Shown here piece after piece: positions 1 to 5,159 of a stretch of DNA of 5,159 nt. A program made the position numbers and the translations under genes. The notes under the pieces are model-generated. The model was not told where the DNA came from and ran no database searches. It was given only the letters and a program-made list of their open reading frames with translations. Position 1 is the first letter of the stretch. Every line of letters starts with the position of its first letter. The DNA is from JAKEGN01 sp964465665 (GTDB lineage: Bacteria > Pseudomonadota > Gammaproteobacteria > Steroidobacterales > Woeseiaceae). Where the stretch lies: positions 1-5,159 of the forward strand of contig CAYXKM010000294.1 of assembly GCA_964465665.1 (NCBI GenBank). The letters are read 5' to 3'.

Positions 1-385
1 TCGTGGTCAATGGGTAGCACTCTATTTTTACCCGAAAGACGATACCCCTGGCTGCACCACCGAAGCTTGCGAGTTTCGTGACAACATCTTTGCTTTCCGC
101 GATCTGAACTGCCAGATAATCGGCGTTAGCCTCGATGATCAGGTTTCACATCGCGGATTCGCGGATAAATACAGCCTGCCATTCCCGCTGCTGGCCGATA
201 CGGAAGGCATGGCATCCGATGCGTACGGCGTCAAGACCAACATGTTCGGCATGACTGTCGCCAAACGCGAGACATTTCTCATCGATCCGGAGGGCCGCAT
301 TGCCAGGCATTACGAGAAAGTCGATCCGGAGACTCACTCGGCTGAACTGCTGGCGGACCTCAAATCACTGACGGAGCTAAAATAG
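1..385 (+). CDS. bcp: Thiol peroxidase of the BCP/PrxQ peroxiredoxin family (5' end missing)
   Basis: Reading from base 2, the frame is open for 127 codons to a TAG stop at 383-385; the start lies before the window. The fragment begins RGQWVALYFYPKDD and carries the peroxiredoxin active-site block PGCTTEACEFRD. The peroxidatic Cys is fragment residue 18 (codon 53-55) and a second Cys lies five residues later, at 23. That Cys-x4-Cys spacing is the atypical two-cysteine arrangement of E. coli BCP and plant PrxQ. A further Cys (37) sits in the next strand. Later family segments are also present: FADKYSLPFPLLAD (53-66) and KRETFLIDPEGRI (88-100), which contains the conserved Arg before FLID. BCP proteins are about 155 residues long, so roughly 30 N-terminal residues are missing. 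The family reduces H2O2 and organic hydroperoxides in the cytoplasm, using thioredoxin as reductant. It converges on the VWA gene, with 8 bp between the stops. Family is firm; substrate preference is not readable. Confidence 0.93.
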   Translation, partial: RGQWVALYFYPKDDTPGCTTEACEFRDNIFAFRDLNCQIIGVSLDDQVSHRGFADKYSLPFPLLADTEGMASDAYGVKTNMFGMTVAKRETFLIDPEGRIARHYEKVDPETHSAELLADLKSLTELK

Positions 386-393
386 ATTAGCTG

Positions 394-1569
394 TCAATGT
401 AGCCGGCGAATACCGTCATCAAGGCCGCTCACCGTCAGCGGATACATTCTGTCGTCCATCAGATCCCTGGTCAGCTTGATCGAAGGTGTGTAGTCCCAGC
501 GTTGTCGCGGCTCCGGGTTGAGCCAGATTGCCTTCGGATAGGTCTTAAGGAGCCGCTTGATCCACACCGCGCCGGCCTCATCGTTCCAGTGCTCGACACT
601 GCCGCCAGGATAGACAATTTCATACGGGCTCATCGTTGCGTCACCGACAAACACCAGCTTGTAGTCTGATCCGTATTTGTGAAGTATCTGTGAGGTTGGA
701 ATTTTCTCGGCGTGCCGGCGTCGATTGTCCTTCCACATGCTTTCATAGACAAAATTATGAAAGTAGAAATACTCCAGATGTTTGAACTCGCTCCTGGCTG
801 CCGAGAACATCTCTTCGCAAACGCGAACGTGATCGTCCATGGAGCCGCCGATATCAAGGCACAGCAGCACCTTTATCGCATTGTGCCGCTCGGGGATCAT
901 GCGAATGTCAAGCAATCCGGCGTTACGAGCCGTCTTGTCGATCGTGTCATCGAGATCAAGCTGATCCGCGGCGCCTTCCCGGGCGAATTTTCGCAGTTTG
1001 CGCAACGCCAATTTGATATTGCGCGTGCCGAGTTCAACCTGATCGTCGAGATTGCGATACTCCCGGCGATCCCAGACCTTGGCAGCGCGCCTGTTTCGCG
1101 ATCCCTGTTGGCCAATTCGCACGCCTTCGGGGTTGTAGCCGTAAGCACCGAAAGGTGAGGTACCGGCCGTGCCTATCCATTTGCTACCGCCCTGGTGTCG
1201 TCCCCGTTGTTGCTCCAACCGCTCTCGCAGTGCTTCCATGAGTTTCTCGAAACCGCCAAGCGCTTCGATTCGCGCCCGTTCCTCTTCGGTCAGCATCAAC
1301 TCCGCCTGTTTGCGCAACCAGTCTCCCGGCAGGTCCTGTACCAGTGCACGAAATGCGTCTTCGATCCCGTGAAAATGTGCGGCGAACACCTGGTCGAACC
1401 TGTCGAACAGCGTTTCATCCTTGACCAGGCACGATCGTGACAGGAAGTAGAAGTCATCGACATTCGTACCGGCGACACCCGCTTTGAGTGCCTCGAGCAA
1501 AGTCAACAGTTCTGTAATCGACGGCTTGATGCCGCCTTCCCGAAGCATGAAAAAGAAGCGCGTCAACAC
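394..1569 (-). CDS. CoxE-like VWA domain protein, partner of the MoxR ATPase
   Basis: This 391-residue soluble protein matches the CoxE-like VWA family (COG3825 type) found beside MoxR ATPases. Its N-terminal half is helical and charged, starting MLTRFFFMLREGGIKPSITE. A Gly-rich linker at about 133-153 (GTSPFGAYGYNPEGVRIG) leads to the basic WDRREYRNLDD segment. The VWA domain spans about 230-391. Its metal-ion-dependent adhesion site reads D239-I-G-G-S243, that is DxGxS rather than the textbook DxSxS. Further family blocks are YFYFHNFVYESMW (267-279), LVFVGDATMSPYE (305-317) and the C-terminal YPLTVSGLDDGI (376-387). There is no signal peptide or membrane segment, so it should be cytoplasmic. 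The start codon is GTG (1567-1569). The next Met, codon 8, lacks a ribosome binding site and would remove the conserved MLxRFFF start. Such proteins are thought to act as adaptors that bind a client through the VWA fold while the MoxR ATPase remodels it. Client unknown. Confidence 0.9.
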   Translation of the reverse strand: MLTRFFFMLREGGIKPSITELLTLLEALKAGVAGTNVDDFYFLSRSCLVKDETLFDRFDQVFAAHFHGIEDAFRALVQDLPGDWLRKQAELMLTEEERARIEALGGFEKLMEALRERLEQQRGRHQGGSKWIGTAGTSPFGAYGYNPEGVRIGQQGSRNRRAAKVWDRREYRNLDDQVELGTRNIKLALRKLRKFAREGAADQLDLDDTIDKTARNAGLLDIRMIPERHNAIKVLLCLDIGGSMDDHVRVCEEMFSAARSEFKHLEYFYFHNFVYESMWKDNRRRHAEKIPTSQILHKYGSDYKLVFVGDATMSPYEIVYPGGSVEHWNDEAGAVWIKRLLKTYPKAIWLNPEPRQRWDYTPSIKLTRDLMDDRMYPLTVSGLDDGIRRLH

Positions 1570-1578
1570 GGCCGAAAT

Positions 1579-1586
1579 ACCGACCT
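1579..1586 (-). promoter_or_regulatory. Possible ribosome binding site of the VWA gene, overlapping the moxR stop
   Basis: On the minus strand the sequence AGGTCGGT begins inside the TAG stop of the ATPase gene and lies 9 nt before the GTG start of the VWA gene. The better part of the match, AGG, is about 14 nt from the start, so the site is weak. Together with the 15-bp gap it suggests that the VWA gene is translated by coupling to moxR. Confidence 0.4.
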
Positions 1587-2442
1587 ATTGCGTGCGTGAC
1601 CGACGATCCAGGAAAACCAGCTGCTCGAACAGGTGCATATCCTGTTCGTTCTTCAGCAGCGCACCGTACATCGGCGGGACAGCCGTTCTGGAATCGTCGC
1701 TGCGCAATGCTTCCGGAGGTATATCCTCCGCAAGCAGCAGCTTGATCCAGTCGAGAAGTTCGGACGTCGAAGGTTTTTTCTTCAAACCCGGAACGTCCCT
1801 GACCCTGTAGAAAGCCTCGAGCGCTTCCCGCAGGAGGTTCTTTTTCAAGTCCGGAAAGTGAACGAAGATGATTCTTTCCATCGTTTCCTTGTCCGGAAAC
1901 CTGATGTAATGAAAAAAACAGCGCCGCAGAAACGCGTCCGGCAGCTCCTTTTCGTTGTTGCTCGTGATAATGATTATCGGGCGATGTCGCGCTTTCACCA
2001 GCTGCTTCGTCTCGTAGACGAAAAACTCCATCCGGTCGAGCTCCTGCAGAAGATCGTTCGGGAATTCGATATCTGCTTTGTCGATCTCGTCGATGAGCAA
2101 CACCGGCTGTACTGCGGACTCGAAAGCATCCCAGACCTTGCCCCGGACAATATAGTTCGAGATGTCATGCACGCGATCATCGCCGAGCTGGGAATCGCGC
2201 AGCCTTGCAACTGCATCGTAGTCATACAGGCCCTGCTGTGCCTTGGTGGTCGATTTGATATGCCACTCGAACAGGGGGCGCTTGAGAGCGGTCGCAATCT
2301 CGACCGCGAGTTGTGTCTTGCCGGTACCCGGCTCGCCTTTTACGAGTATCGGCCGCTCCAGGGTGACGGCGGCGTTGACAGCCATCATCAGATCATCGGT
2401 CGCTATGTAAGTGCTTGTTCCGGTGAACTTTTTATCGGCCAT
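1585..2442 (-). CDS. MoxR-family AAA+ ATPase
   Basis: This is a 285-residue AAA+ ATPase of the MoxR branch. It has Walker A GEPGTGKT (36-43), Walker B VLLIDEID (114-121, with D118 and E119), sensor 1 in IITSNNEKELPDAF (158-171; Asn 162/163) and arginine-finger candidates R173/R174 in FLRRC. A lid domain contains KPSTSELLDWIK (223-234). The N-terminal block FTGTSTYIATDDLMMAVNAAVTLERPILVKGEPG is typical of MoxR proteins paired with a CoxE-like VWA protein. Such ATPases form hexamers and use ATP to remodel or mature client complexes. I chose the ATG at 2440-2442: it has a GGGA ribosome binding site 6 nt upstream, and family similarity begins right after it. A longer frame opening at a TTG (2505) would cover the predicted promoter and adds unrelated residues. 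The gene is followed after 15 bp by the VWA gene, as a two-gene unit. The MoxR family is certain; I cannot name the subfamily securely. Confidence 0.95.
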   Translation of the reverse strand: MADKKFTGTSTYIATDDLMMAVNAAVTLERPILVKGEPGTGKTQLAVEIATALKRPLFEWHIKSTTKAQQGLYDYDAVARLRDSQLGDDRVHDISNYIVRGKVWDAFESAVQPVLLIDEIDKADIEFPNDLLQELDRMEFFVYETKQLVKARHRPIIIITSNNEKELPDAFLRRCFFHYIRFPDKETMERIIFVHFPDLKKNLLREALEAFYRVRDVPGLKKKPSTSELLDWIKLLLAEDIPPEALRSDDSRTAVPPMYGALLKNEQDMHLFEQLVFLDRRSRTQ

Positions 2443-2448
2443 AAGGAT

Positions 2449-2452
2449 TCCC
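2449..2452 (-). promoter_or_regulatory. Ribosome binding site fixing the moxR start
   Basis: GGGA on the minus strand lies 6 nt before the ATG at 2442. Neither of the two earlier in-frame candidates (ATG at 2466, TTG at 2505) has a comparable site, so this element supports the shorter 285-residue protein. Confidence 0.5.
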
Positions 2453-2459
2453 GTCGCTT

Positions 2460-2472
2460 GTTGCATTGCAAC
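2460..2472. promoter_or_regulatory. 13-bp palindrome at the predicted moxR transcription start (possible operator)
   Basis: GTTGCA-T-TGCAAC is a perfect inverted repeat with 6-bp arms and a single central base. It starts 4 bp downstream of the candidate -10 and overlaps the predicted start of transcription, the usual place for a repressor operator. I do not recognise the motif as the site of a named regulator. Confidence 0.3.
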
Positions 2473-2476
2473 GCAC

Positions 2477-2505
2477 AGTATCCCCGCAGCGCAGCGCGGG
2501 GACAA
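2477..2505 (-). promoter_or_regulatory. Candidate sigma-70 promoter for moxR-vwa
   Basis: On the minus strand a -35 TTGTCC (2500-2505) is separated by exactly 17 bp from a -10 GATACT (2477-2482). Each matches the consensus at 4 of 6 positions. Transcription would start near 2470, leaving a leader of about 28 nt that contains the GGGA ribosome binding site. The spacer is very GC-rich and consists largely of a hairpin-forming sequence, which may make the promoter weak or regulated. This is inference from motif match only. Confidence 0.4.
2481..2502. repeat. GC-rich inverted repeat (7-bp stem) upstream of moxR
   Basis: TCCCCGC (2481-2487) and GCGGGGA (2496-2502) can pair around an 8-nt loop. 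No T tract follows on either strand, so it is not a standard intrinsic terminator. It sits in the spacer of the candidate moxR promoter. Confidence 0.4.
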
Positions 2506-2533
2506 GGGCGCTAACTCAGGGCTCAGCGTTGCG

Positions 2534-2562
2534 CGGGGTCAGCGTATGCACCGTCGACCCCG
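2534..2562. repeat. GC-rich inverted repeat (7-bp stem) downstream of pyk
   Basis: CGGGGTC (2534-2540) and GACCCCG (2556-2562) form a 7-bp stem with a 15-nt loop, starting 46 bp after the pyk stop in the direction of pyk transcription. There is no U run behind it. It could stabilise the 3' end of pyk mRNA or assist Rho-dependent ending, but a true terminator cannot be claimed. Confidence 0.35.
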
Positions 2563-2607
2563 GGAGTAACCGTGTCGCGCGCCCAGTCATCGTGGCCGCA
2601 CCGGAAA

Positions 2608-4044
2608 TCAGCCTGGTTTGTAGACGCTGAGGATCTTCATGCCGTTGGTACTCCCGGAGACACCGGTCAGGTCACCCTTGGTGAAAATCACGAGATCACC
2701 TTCGCGTACCAGCTTGTGCTTCAACAGGGTTGCAAATATATCCTCGGTCAGCTGCCGTGGATCGGTGTGTTCGATTTTGAAAGAAACAGGATACACACCG
2801 CGATACAGCGCCACACGCCGGCTTGTGAATTCGTGCGGGGTGAACGCGTAGATGGGTATGTCCGATCGAATACGGGACATCCACAGGGTTGTTGCGCCCG
2901 ATTCGGTCAACGCGATGATAGCAGTCACCGCAAGGTGGTTGGCGGTATACATCACGGCCATCGCGATGGCTTCGTCGACCGTCTGAAACTGATCGTCGAG
3001 ACGATGGCTGGTGCGGCCCCTCGCGAGTGCATGCTTTTCTGCGCCCTTGCACACTTCGGCCATCGCTGCAATTACCGCAACCGGATATTTTCCGACGGCT
3101 GTCTCGGCACTCAGCATCACGGCATCCGTCCCATCCATGACCGCATTCGCCACATCGGAAACTTCCGCACGCGTCGGGATCGGATTGTTGATCATCGACT
3201 CCATCATCTGTGTCGCCGTGAGGACGACCTTGTTACGATGCCGGGTACGACGGATGATCTGTTTCTGCATCCCGGTCAGTTCGGCGTAGCCCATTTCGAC
3301 GCCGAGGTCACCCCGGGCTACCATGATGATGTCGGCGGCCTCGATTATGGAGTCGATGGCCTGCAGTGCTTCGGTGCGTTCGATTTTTGCCACGATGAGG
3401 CCATGACCACCGGCATCCTGCAGAAGCCTTCGAGTTTCTTCGACATCTTCGGCTGTTCGCACGAAAGACACGGCCAGAAAATCGAACTTCAATTCGGCTG
3501 CGATGCGGATGTCGTTTCGATCCTTGTCGGTCAGCGCCGCCGCAGACAAACCGCCGCCCTGGCGGTTGATTCCCTTGTGATCCGACAGTACACCGCCCTG
3601 CACAACCGTGGTGTGCACGCGCGTTCCGGCAATGCTTGCAACTTTCAGCGTCAACTGCCCGTCATTCAGCAGCAGGATGTCGCCCGCAGCCACATCCTTG
3701 TGCAAGTGATCGTACGCGACACCCACACCGGATTCGTCGCCGTCGAGCTCGCTCAGGCCGGAATCAAGAAAAAATTCGCTGCCGTCCTGCAGGATGACGC
3801 TGCCGTTGCGGAATCGCCGAACACGGATCTTGGGTCCCTGCAGATCGCCCATGATCCCGATGTCGCGTCCGCATTCCCGCGCGGCCGCGCGGATGCGTTC
3901 CGCCCGGGCGCGTTGTTCATCTTCATTGCCGTGCGAGAAATTCAGCCGCGCAACATCCATTCCTGCATTGATCATTTCCCGCAAGCGTTTCGGATCGTCA
4001 GATGCGGGGCCGAGTGTTGCAACTATTTTGGTTCTTCGCAGCAT
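2608..4044 (-). CDS. pyk: Pyruvate kinase
   Basis: Full-length 478-residue pyruvate kinase; it transfers phosphate from phosphoenolpyruvate to ADP, giving pyruvate and ATP, in the last step of glycolysis in the cytoplasm. The N-terminal strand RRTKIVATLGPAS (3-15) and ARLNFSHG (32-39; R33, N35, S37) match the substrate and potassium site. GDLQGPKIR follows at 66-74 (D67, K72). The lid-like B domain spans about 75-165. The catalytic block is IVAKIER (217-223, catalytic K220, metal ligand E222), with ARGDLGVE (243-250, D246), TATQMMESM (276-284, T278) and SAETAVGKYP (312-321). The C domain ends in GSTNGMKILSVYKPG. The DLQGPKIR form and the length resemble E. coli PykA (480 residues) more than PykF. 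The start is the ATG at 4042-4044, where family similarity begins. No Shine-Dalgarno sequence is visible: a 9-bp inverted repeat fills that place. An upstream in-frame TTG (4104) was rejected. The gene is divergent from the PhoX-like gene. Confidence 0.98.
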   Translation of the reverse strand: MLRRTKIVATLGPASDDPKRLREMINAGMDVARLNFSHGNEDEQRARAERIRAAARECGRDIGIMGDLQGPKIRVRRFRNGSVILQDGSEFFLDSGLSELDGDESGVGVAYDHLHKDVAAGDILLLNDGQLTLKVASIAGTRVHTTVVQGGVLSDHKGINRQGGGLSAAALTDKDRNDIRIAAELKFDFLAVSFVRTAEDVEETRRLLQDAGGHGLIVAKIERTEALQAIDSIIEAADIIMVARGDLGVEMGYAELTGMQKQIIRRTRHRNKVVLTATQMMESMINNPIPTRAEVSDVANAVMDGTDAVMLSAETAVGKYPVAVIAAMAEVCKGAEKHALARGRTSHRLDDQFQTVDEAIAMAVMYTANHLAVTAIIALTESGATTLWMSRIRSDIPIYAFTPHEFTSRRVALYRGVYPVSFKIEHTDPRQLTEDIFATLLKHKLVREGDLVIFTKGDLTGVSGSTNGMKILSVYKPG

Positions 4045-4051
4045 GGCGCGG

Positions 4052-4075
4052 ATTATTGCACACGATTGCAATAAT
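4052..4075. repeat. Perfect 9-bp inverted repeat directly upstream of pyk
   Basis: ATTATTGCA (4052-4060) and TGCAATAAT (4067-4075) are perfect reverse complements around the 6-bp spacer CACGAT. The near edge lies 7 nt from the pyk ATG. As DNA it could be an operator. As RNA it would form a 9-bp hairpin covering the position of a ribosome binding site. On the minus strand the arm nearest pyk also contains AATAAT, a 5-of-6 match to a -10 element, whose spacing would put the transcription start at or next to the ATG. No good -35 accompanies it. Confidence 0.6.
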
Positions 4076-4105
4076 TGGTGTGCACAATGCCTGTGCGCAT
4101 ACAAT
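4075..4105 (+). promoter_or_regulatory. Candidate promoter of the PhoX-like gene
   Basis: TACAAT at 4100-4105 matches the sigma-70 -10 consensus at 5 of 6 positions. A weak -35, TTGGTG at 4075-4080, is 19 bp upstream, longer than ideal. Transcription would start near 4112, giving a leader of about 30 nt with the TGAGG ribosome binding site. The palindrome TGTGCACA lies in the spacer. The -10 is persuasive; the -35 is not. Confidence 0.35.
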
Positions 4106-4125
4106 CGGCAATTGTTGCACTAACC

Positions 4126-4130
4126 TGAGG
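4126..4130 (+). promoter_or_regulatory. Ribosome binding site of the PhoX-like gene
   Basis: TGAGG lies 13 nt before the ATG at 4144, which is long, but only 7 nt before an in-frame TTG at 4138-4140. Translation may therefore begin at the TTG, adding two residues (Met-Pro) before the Met used here. An in-frame TGA at 4126-4128 excludes any start farther upstream. Confidence 0.5.
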
Positions 4131-4143
4131 CACGCTTTTGCCC

Positions 4144-5159
4144 ATGATCGACCGACGACGATTTCTGCGCGCACTGGTCGTTGCTGCCGCCGCAGCACCG
4201 GCAGCGTGCGCGGCCAGCGCCAGGGGTCGATCGCCTTTTTCAACGCTGCGTCCGGATCCACAGGGCATCCTCGACCTGCCGACCGGTTTCGCATATCAGG
4301 TCCTATCCAGGCAGGGCGACGTGATGGACGACAGGTTGCTCGTGCCGGCGTCGGCGGATGGCATGGCGGCCTTTCCGGACGACGGCGGCAATGTCGTCCT
4401 GGTTTGCAACCACGAGAACTATCCGGTCGACGCCAGCGTGGGACCGTGGGGTCCCGATCTCGCGCGTATGGCCGGCGTAACCCGGCAATCGATTTACGAT
4501 GCCGGATTCGGAGTTACTCCGGGCAATGGCGGCACGACAACCATCGTCTACGACCCGCGGCGCCGGCAGGTCTTGCGACGACACCTTAGCCTGGCTGGCA
4601 CGGAACTGAATTGCGCTGGCGGGCCGACGCCCTGGGGAAGCTGGCTGAGTTGCGAGGAAAGTTTCCAGGGGGAAGGAAGTTCCTTCGAGAGCGGCGTGGT
4701 CGTGCAGCGCGAACGACGGCATGGCTATGTGTTCGAGGTCCCGTCCGGCAATCGCGGTCTGACTGTACCAGTCTCGCTGAAAGCCATGGGCCGGTTCGAA
4801 CACGAAGCGGCAGCCGTCAGTGTCGAGTCCGGCATTGTTCACATGACCGAAGACAGGCACCGCAGCTTGTTCTACCGATTTCTGCCCAGATCGCCCGGGC
4901 GCCTGGCGGATGGCGGGCGCTTGCAGGCGCTCGCAATTGACGGCAGTCCCGGTCATGACACAAGAAACTGGTACGCGAGTGGCCGGCTGACGCCGGGACG
5001 ATCGTTGTCCGTGAGCTGGATCGACCTCGACAATGTCGACGGTGACACCAATGACCTGCGCCTTCGTGGCAGGGCAGCAGGCGCCGCGATTTTCGCACGC
5101 GGCGAAGGCTTGTGCCGTATTGGACGGGAGTTCGCTTTCAGCTGCACCATCGGCGGGCC
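4144..5159 (+). CDS. Tat-exported PhoX-like (DUF839) protein (3' end missing)
   Basis: The frame is open from the ATG at 4144 to the window end: 338 residues without a stop. The N-terminus DRRRFLRALVVAAAAAPAAC is a twin-arginine (Tat) signal, followed by an Ala-rich stretch with a possible signal peptidase site at A24-S-A26. The Cys at 22 has only a poor lipobox. The mature part shows PhoX/DUF839 blocks in order: LVCNHENY (86-93), NCAGGPTPWGSWLSCEE (156-172), MGRFEHEAA (215-223), HMTEDRHRSLFYRFLP (233-248), WIDLDNVD (292-299) and FARGEGL...FSCTIGG (317-338). PhoX enzymes are periplasmic phosphatases with an iron-calcium centre. By motif position I infer that C157, E221 and E321 correspond to the iron ligands of PhoX, with R319 as the nearby active-site Arg. 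Tat export fits a protein that folds around cofactors before export. Family is clear; phosphatase activity is unproven because many DUF839 proteins are uncharacterised. The start may instead be TTG 4138. Confidence 0.88.
   Translation, partial: MIDRRRFLRALVVAAAAAPAACAASARGRSPFSTLRPDPQGILDLPTGFAYQVLSRQGDVMDDRLLVPASADGMAAFPDDGGNVVLVCNHENYPVDASVGPWGPDLARMAGVTRQSIYDAGFGVTPGNGGTTTIVYDPRRRQVLRRHLSLAGTELNCAGGPTPWGSWLSCEESFQGEGSSFESGVVVQRERRHGYVFEVPSGNRGLTVPVSLKAMGRFEHEAAAVSVESGIVHMTEDRHRSLFYRFLPRSPGRLADGGRLQALAIDGSPGHDTRNWYASGRLTPGRSLSVSWIDLDNVDGDTNDLRLRGRAAGAAIFARGEGLCRIGREFAFSCTIGG

Larger units (their letters stand above)
2443..2607. other. Gene-free gap between pyk and moxR
   Basis: These 165 bp separate the pyk stop from the moxR start. 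No open frame here has coding character. The gap holds a candidate promoter and a palindrome for moxR, plus two GC-rich hairpins that could end or attenuate pyk transcription. GCGCGGGG occurs twice in direct orientation (2494-2501 and 2531-2538), once in each hairpin. Its size suggests that moxR-vwa is transcribed from its own promoter rather than purely by read-through from pyk. Confidence 0.6.
4045..4143. promoter_or_regulatory. Divergent regulatory region between pyk and the PhoX-like gene
   Basis: This 99-bp gap must carry promoter elements for pyk (minus) and for the PhoX-like gene (plus). It is AT-richer than its flanks and dense in small palindromes: a 9-bp inverted repeat at 4052-4075, ATTGCAAT at 4065-4072, TGTGCACA at 4079-4086, and a TTGCA element recurring at 4056, 4066 and 4115. 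The first two TTGCA copies are exactly 10 bp apart, about one helical turn. I see no match to a HexR, Cra or CRP site. A convincing -35/-10 pair for pyk is not apparent. Confidence 0.55.

Noticed and set aside
2443..2505. An N-terminal extension of the MoxR protein from TTG 2505
   Set aside because: The extra 21 residues do not resemble the family, the TTG lies in the candidate -35 box, and the ATG at 2442 has its own ribosome binding site.
1633..2514. A 293-codon open frame on the plus strand opposite moxR
   Set aside because: The opposite strand encodes all MoxR motifs in order; this frame has none and is a shadow.
2481..2562. Intrinsic terminators after pyk
   Set aside because: The two stems are GC-rich but neither is followed by a T run in the direction of transcription, so only hairpins are reported.
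2572..4074. A 500-codon open frame on the plus strand opposite pyk
   Set aside because: It is antisense to an unmistakable full-length pyruvate kinase, has no recognisable domain, and its His/Cys/Arg-rich composition is that of a mirror frame of a GC-rich gene.
4045..4104. An N-terminal extension of pyruvate kinase from TTG 4104
   Set aside because: Pyruvate kinases of this type begin a few residues before RRTKIVATLGP; the extension encodes unrelated residues, has no ribosome binding site and covers the inverted repeat.
4045..4143. HexR, Cra or CRP operator controlling pyk
   Set aside because: The inverted repeat has TTGCA-type arms and does not match the consensus of any of these regulators.
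4002..4589. A 195-codon plus-strand frame overlapping the PhoX-like start
   Set aside because: It begins inside pyk, lies in a different frame from the recognisable PhoX-like protein and has low-complexity Arg/Gly content.
4303..4956. A 217-codon open frame on the minus strand opposite the PhoX-like gene
   Set aside because: The plus-strand frame carries a Tat signal and the DUF839 motifs without interruption; the minus frame shows no family features.

Overview
The window looks like ordinary chromosomal DNA from a moderately GC-rich proteobacterium. A gammaproteobacterium is most likely, because the pyruvate kinase is of the E. coli PykA type and the peroxiredoxin is of the BCP/PrxQ type. 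The species cannot be named from the sequence. I see no insertion sequence, integrase, CRISPR array, tRNA, rRNA or phage gene.

Layout: (1) 1-385, plus strand, is the 3' part of a BCP/PrxQ-type thiol peroxidase. (2) 394-1569, minus strand, encodes a CoxE-like von Willebrand factor A (VWA) protein that ends only 8 bp from the peroxidase stop. (3) 1585-2442, minus strand, encodes a MoxR-family AAA+ ATPase, 15 bp upstream of the VWA gene. (4) 2443-2607 has no gene. It holds a plausible sigma-70 promoter for the moxR-vwa pair, a 13-bp palindrome at the predicted transcription start, and two GC-rich hairpins. (5) 2608-4044, minus strand, is a full-length pyruvate kinase. (6) 4045-4143 is a divergent regulatory region with a perfect 9-bp inverted repeat directly in front of pyk. 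(7) 4144 to the end, plus strand, is the 5' part of a Tat-exported PhoX-like (DUF839) protein, cut by the window edge.

The MoxR ATPase and the VWA protein almost certainly work together. MoxR/VWA pairs are thought to remodel or mature a client protein, often by metal-cofactor insertion or complex assembly. No client gene is visible here. Pyruvate kinase (glycolysis), the thiol peroxidase (peroxide defence) and the PhoX-like exported protein (possible phosphate-ester hydrolysis) have no evident common pathway with them.

Nothing here amounts to a clearly new system. The points most worth checking are the poorly characterised MoxR/VWA module with its DxGxS metal-site variant, and the inverted repeat that occupies the place where the pyk ribosome binding site should be.
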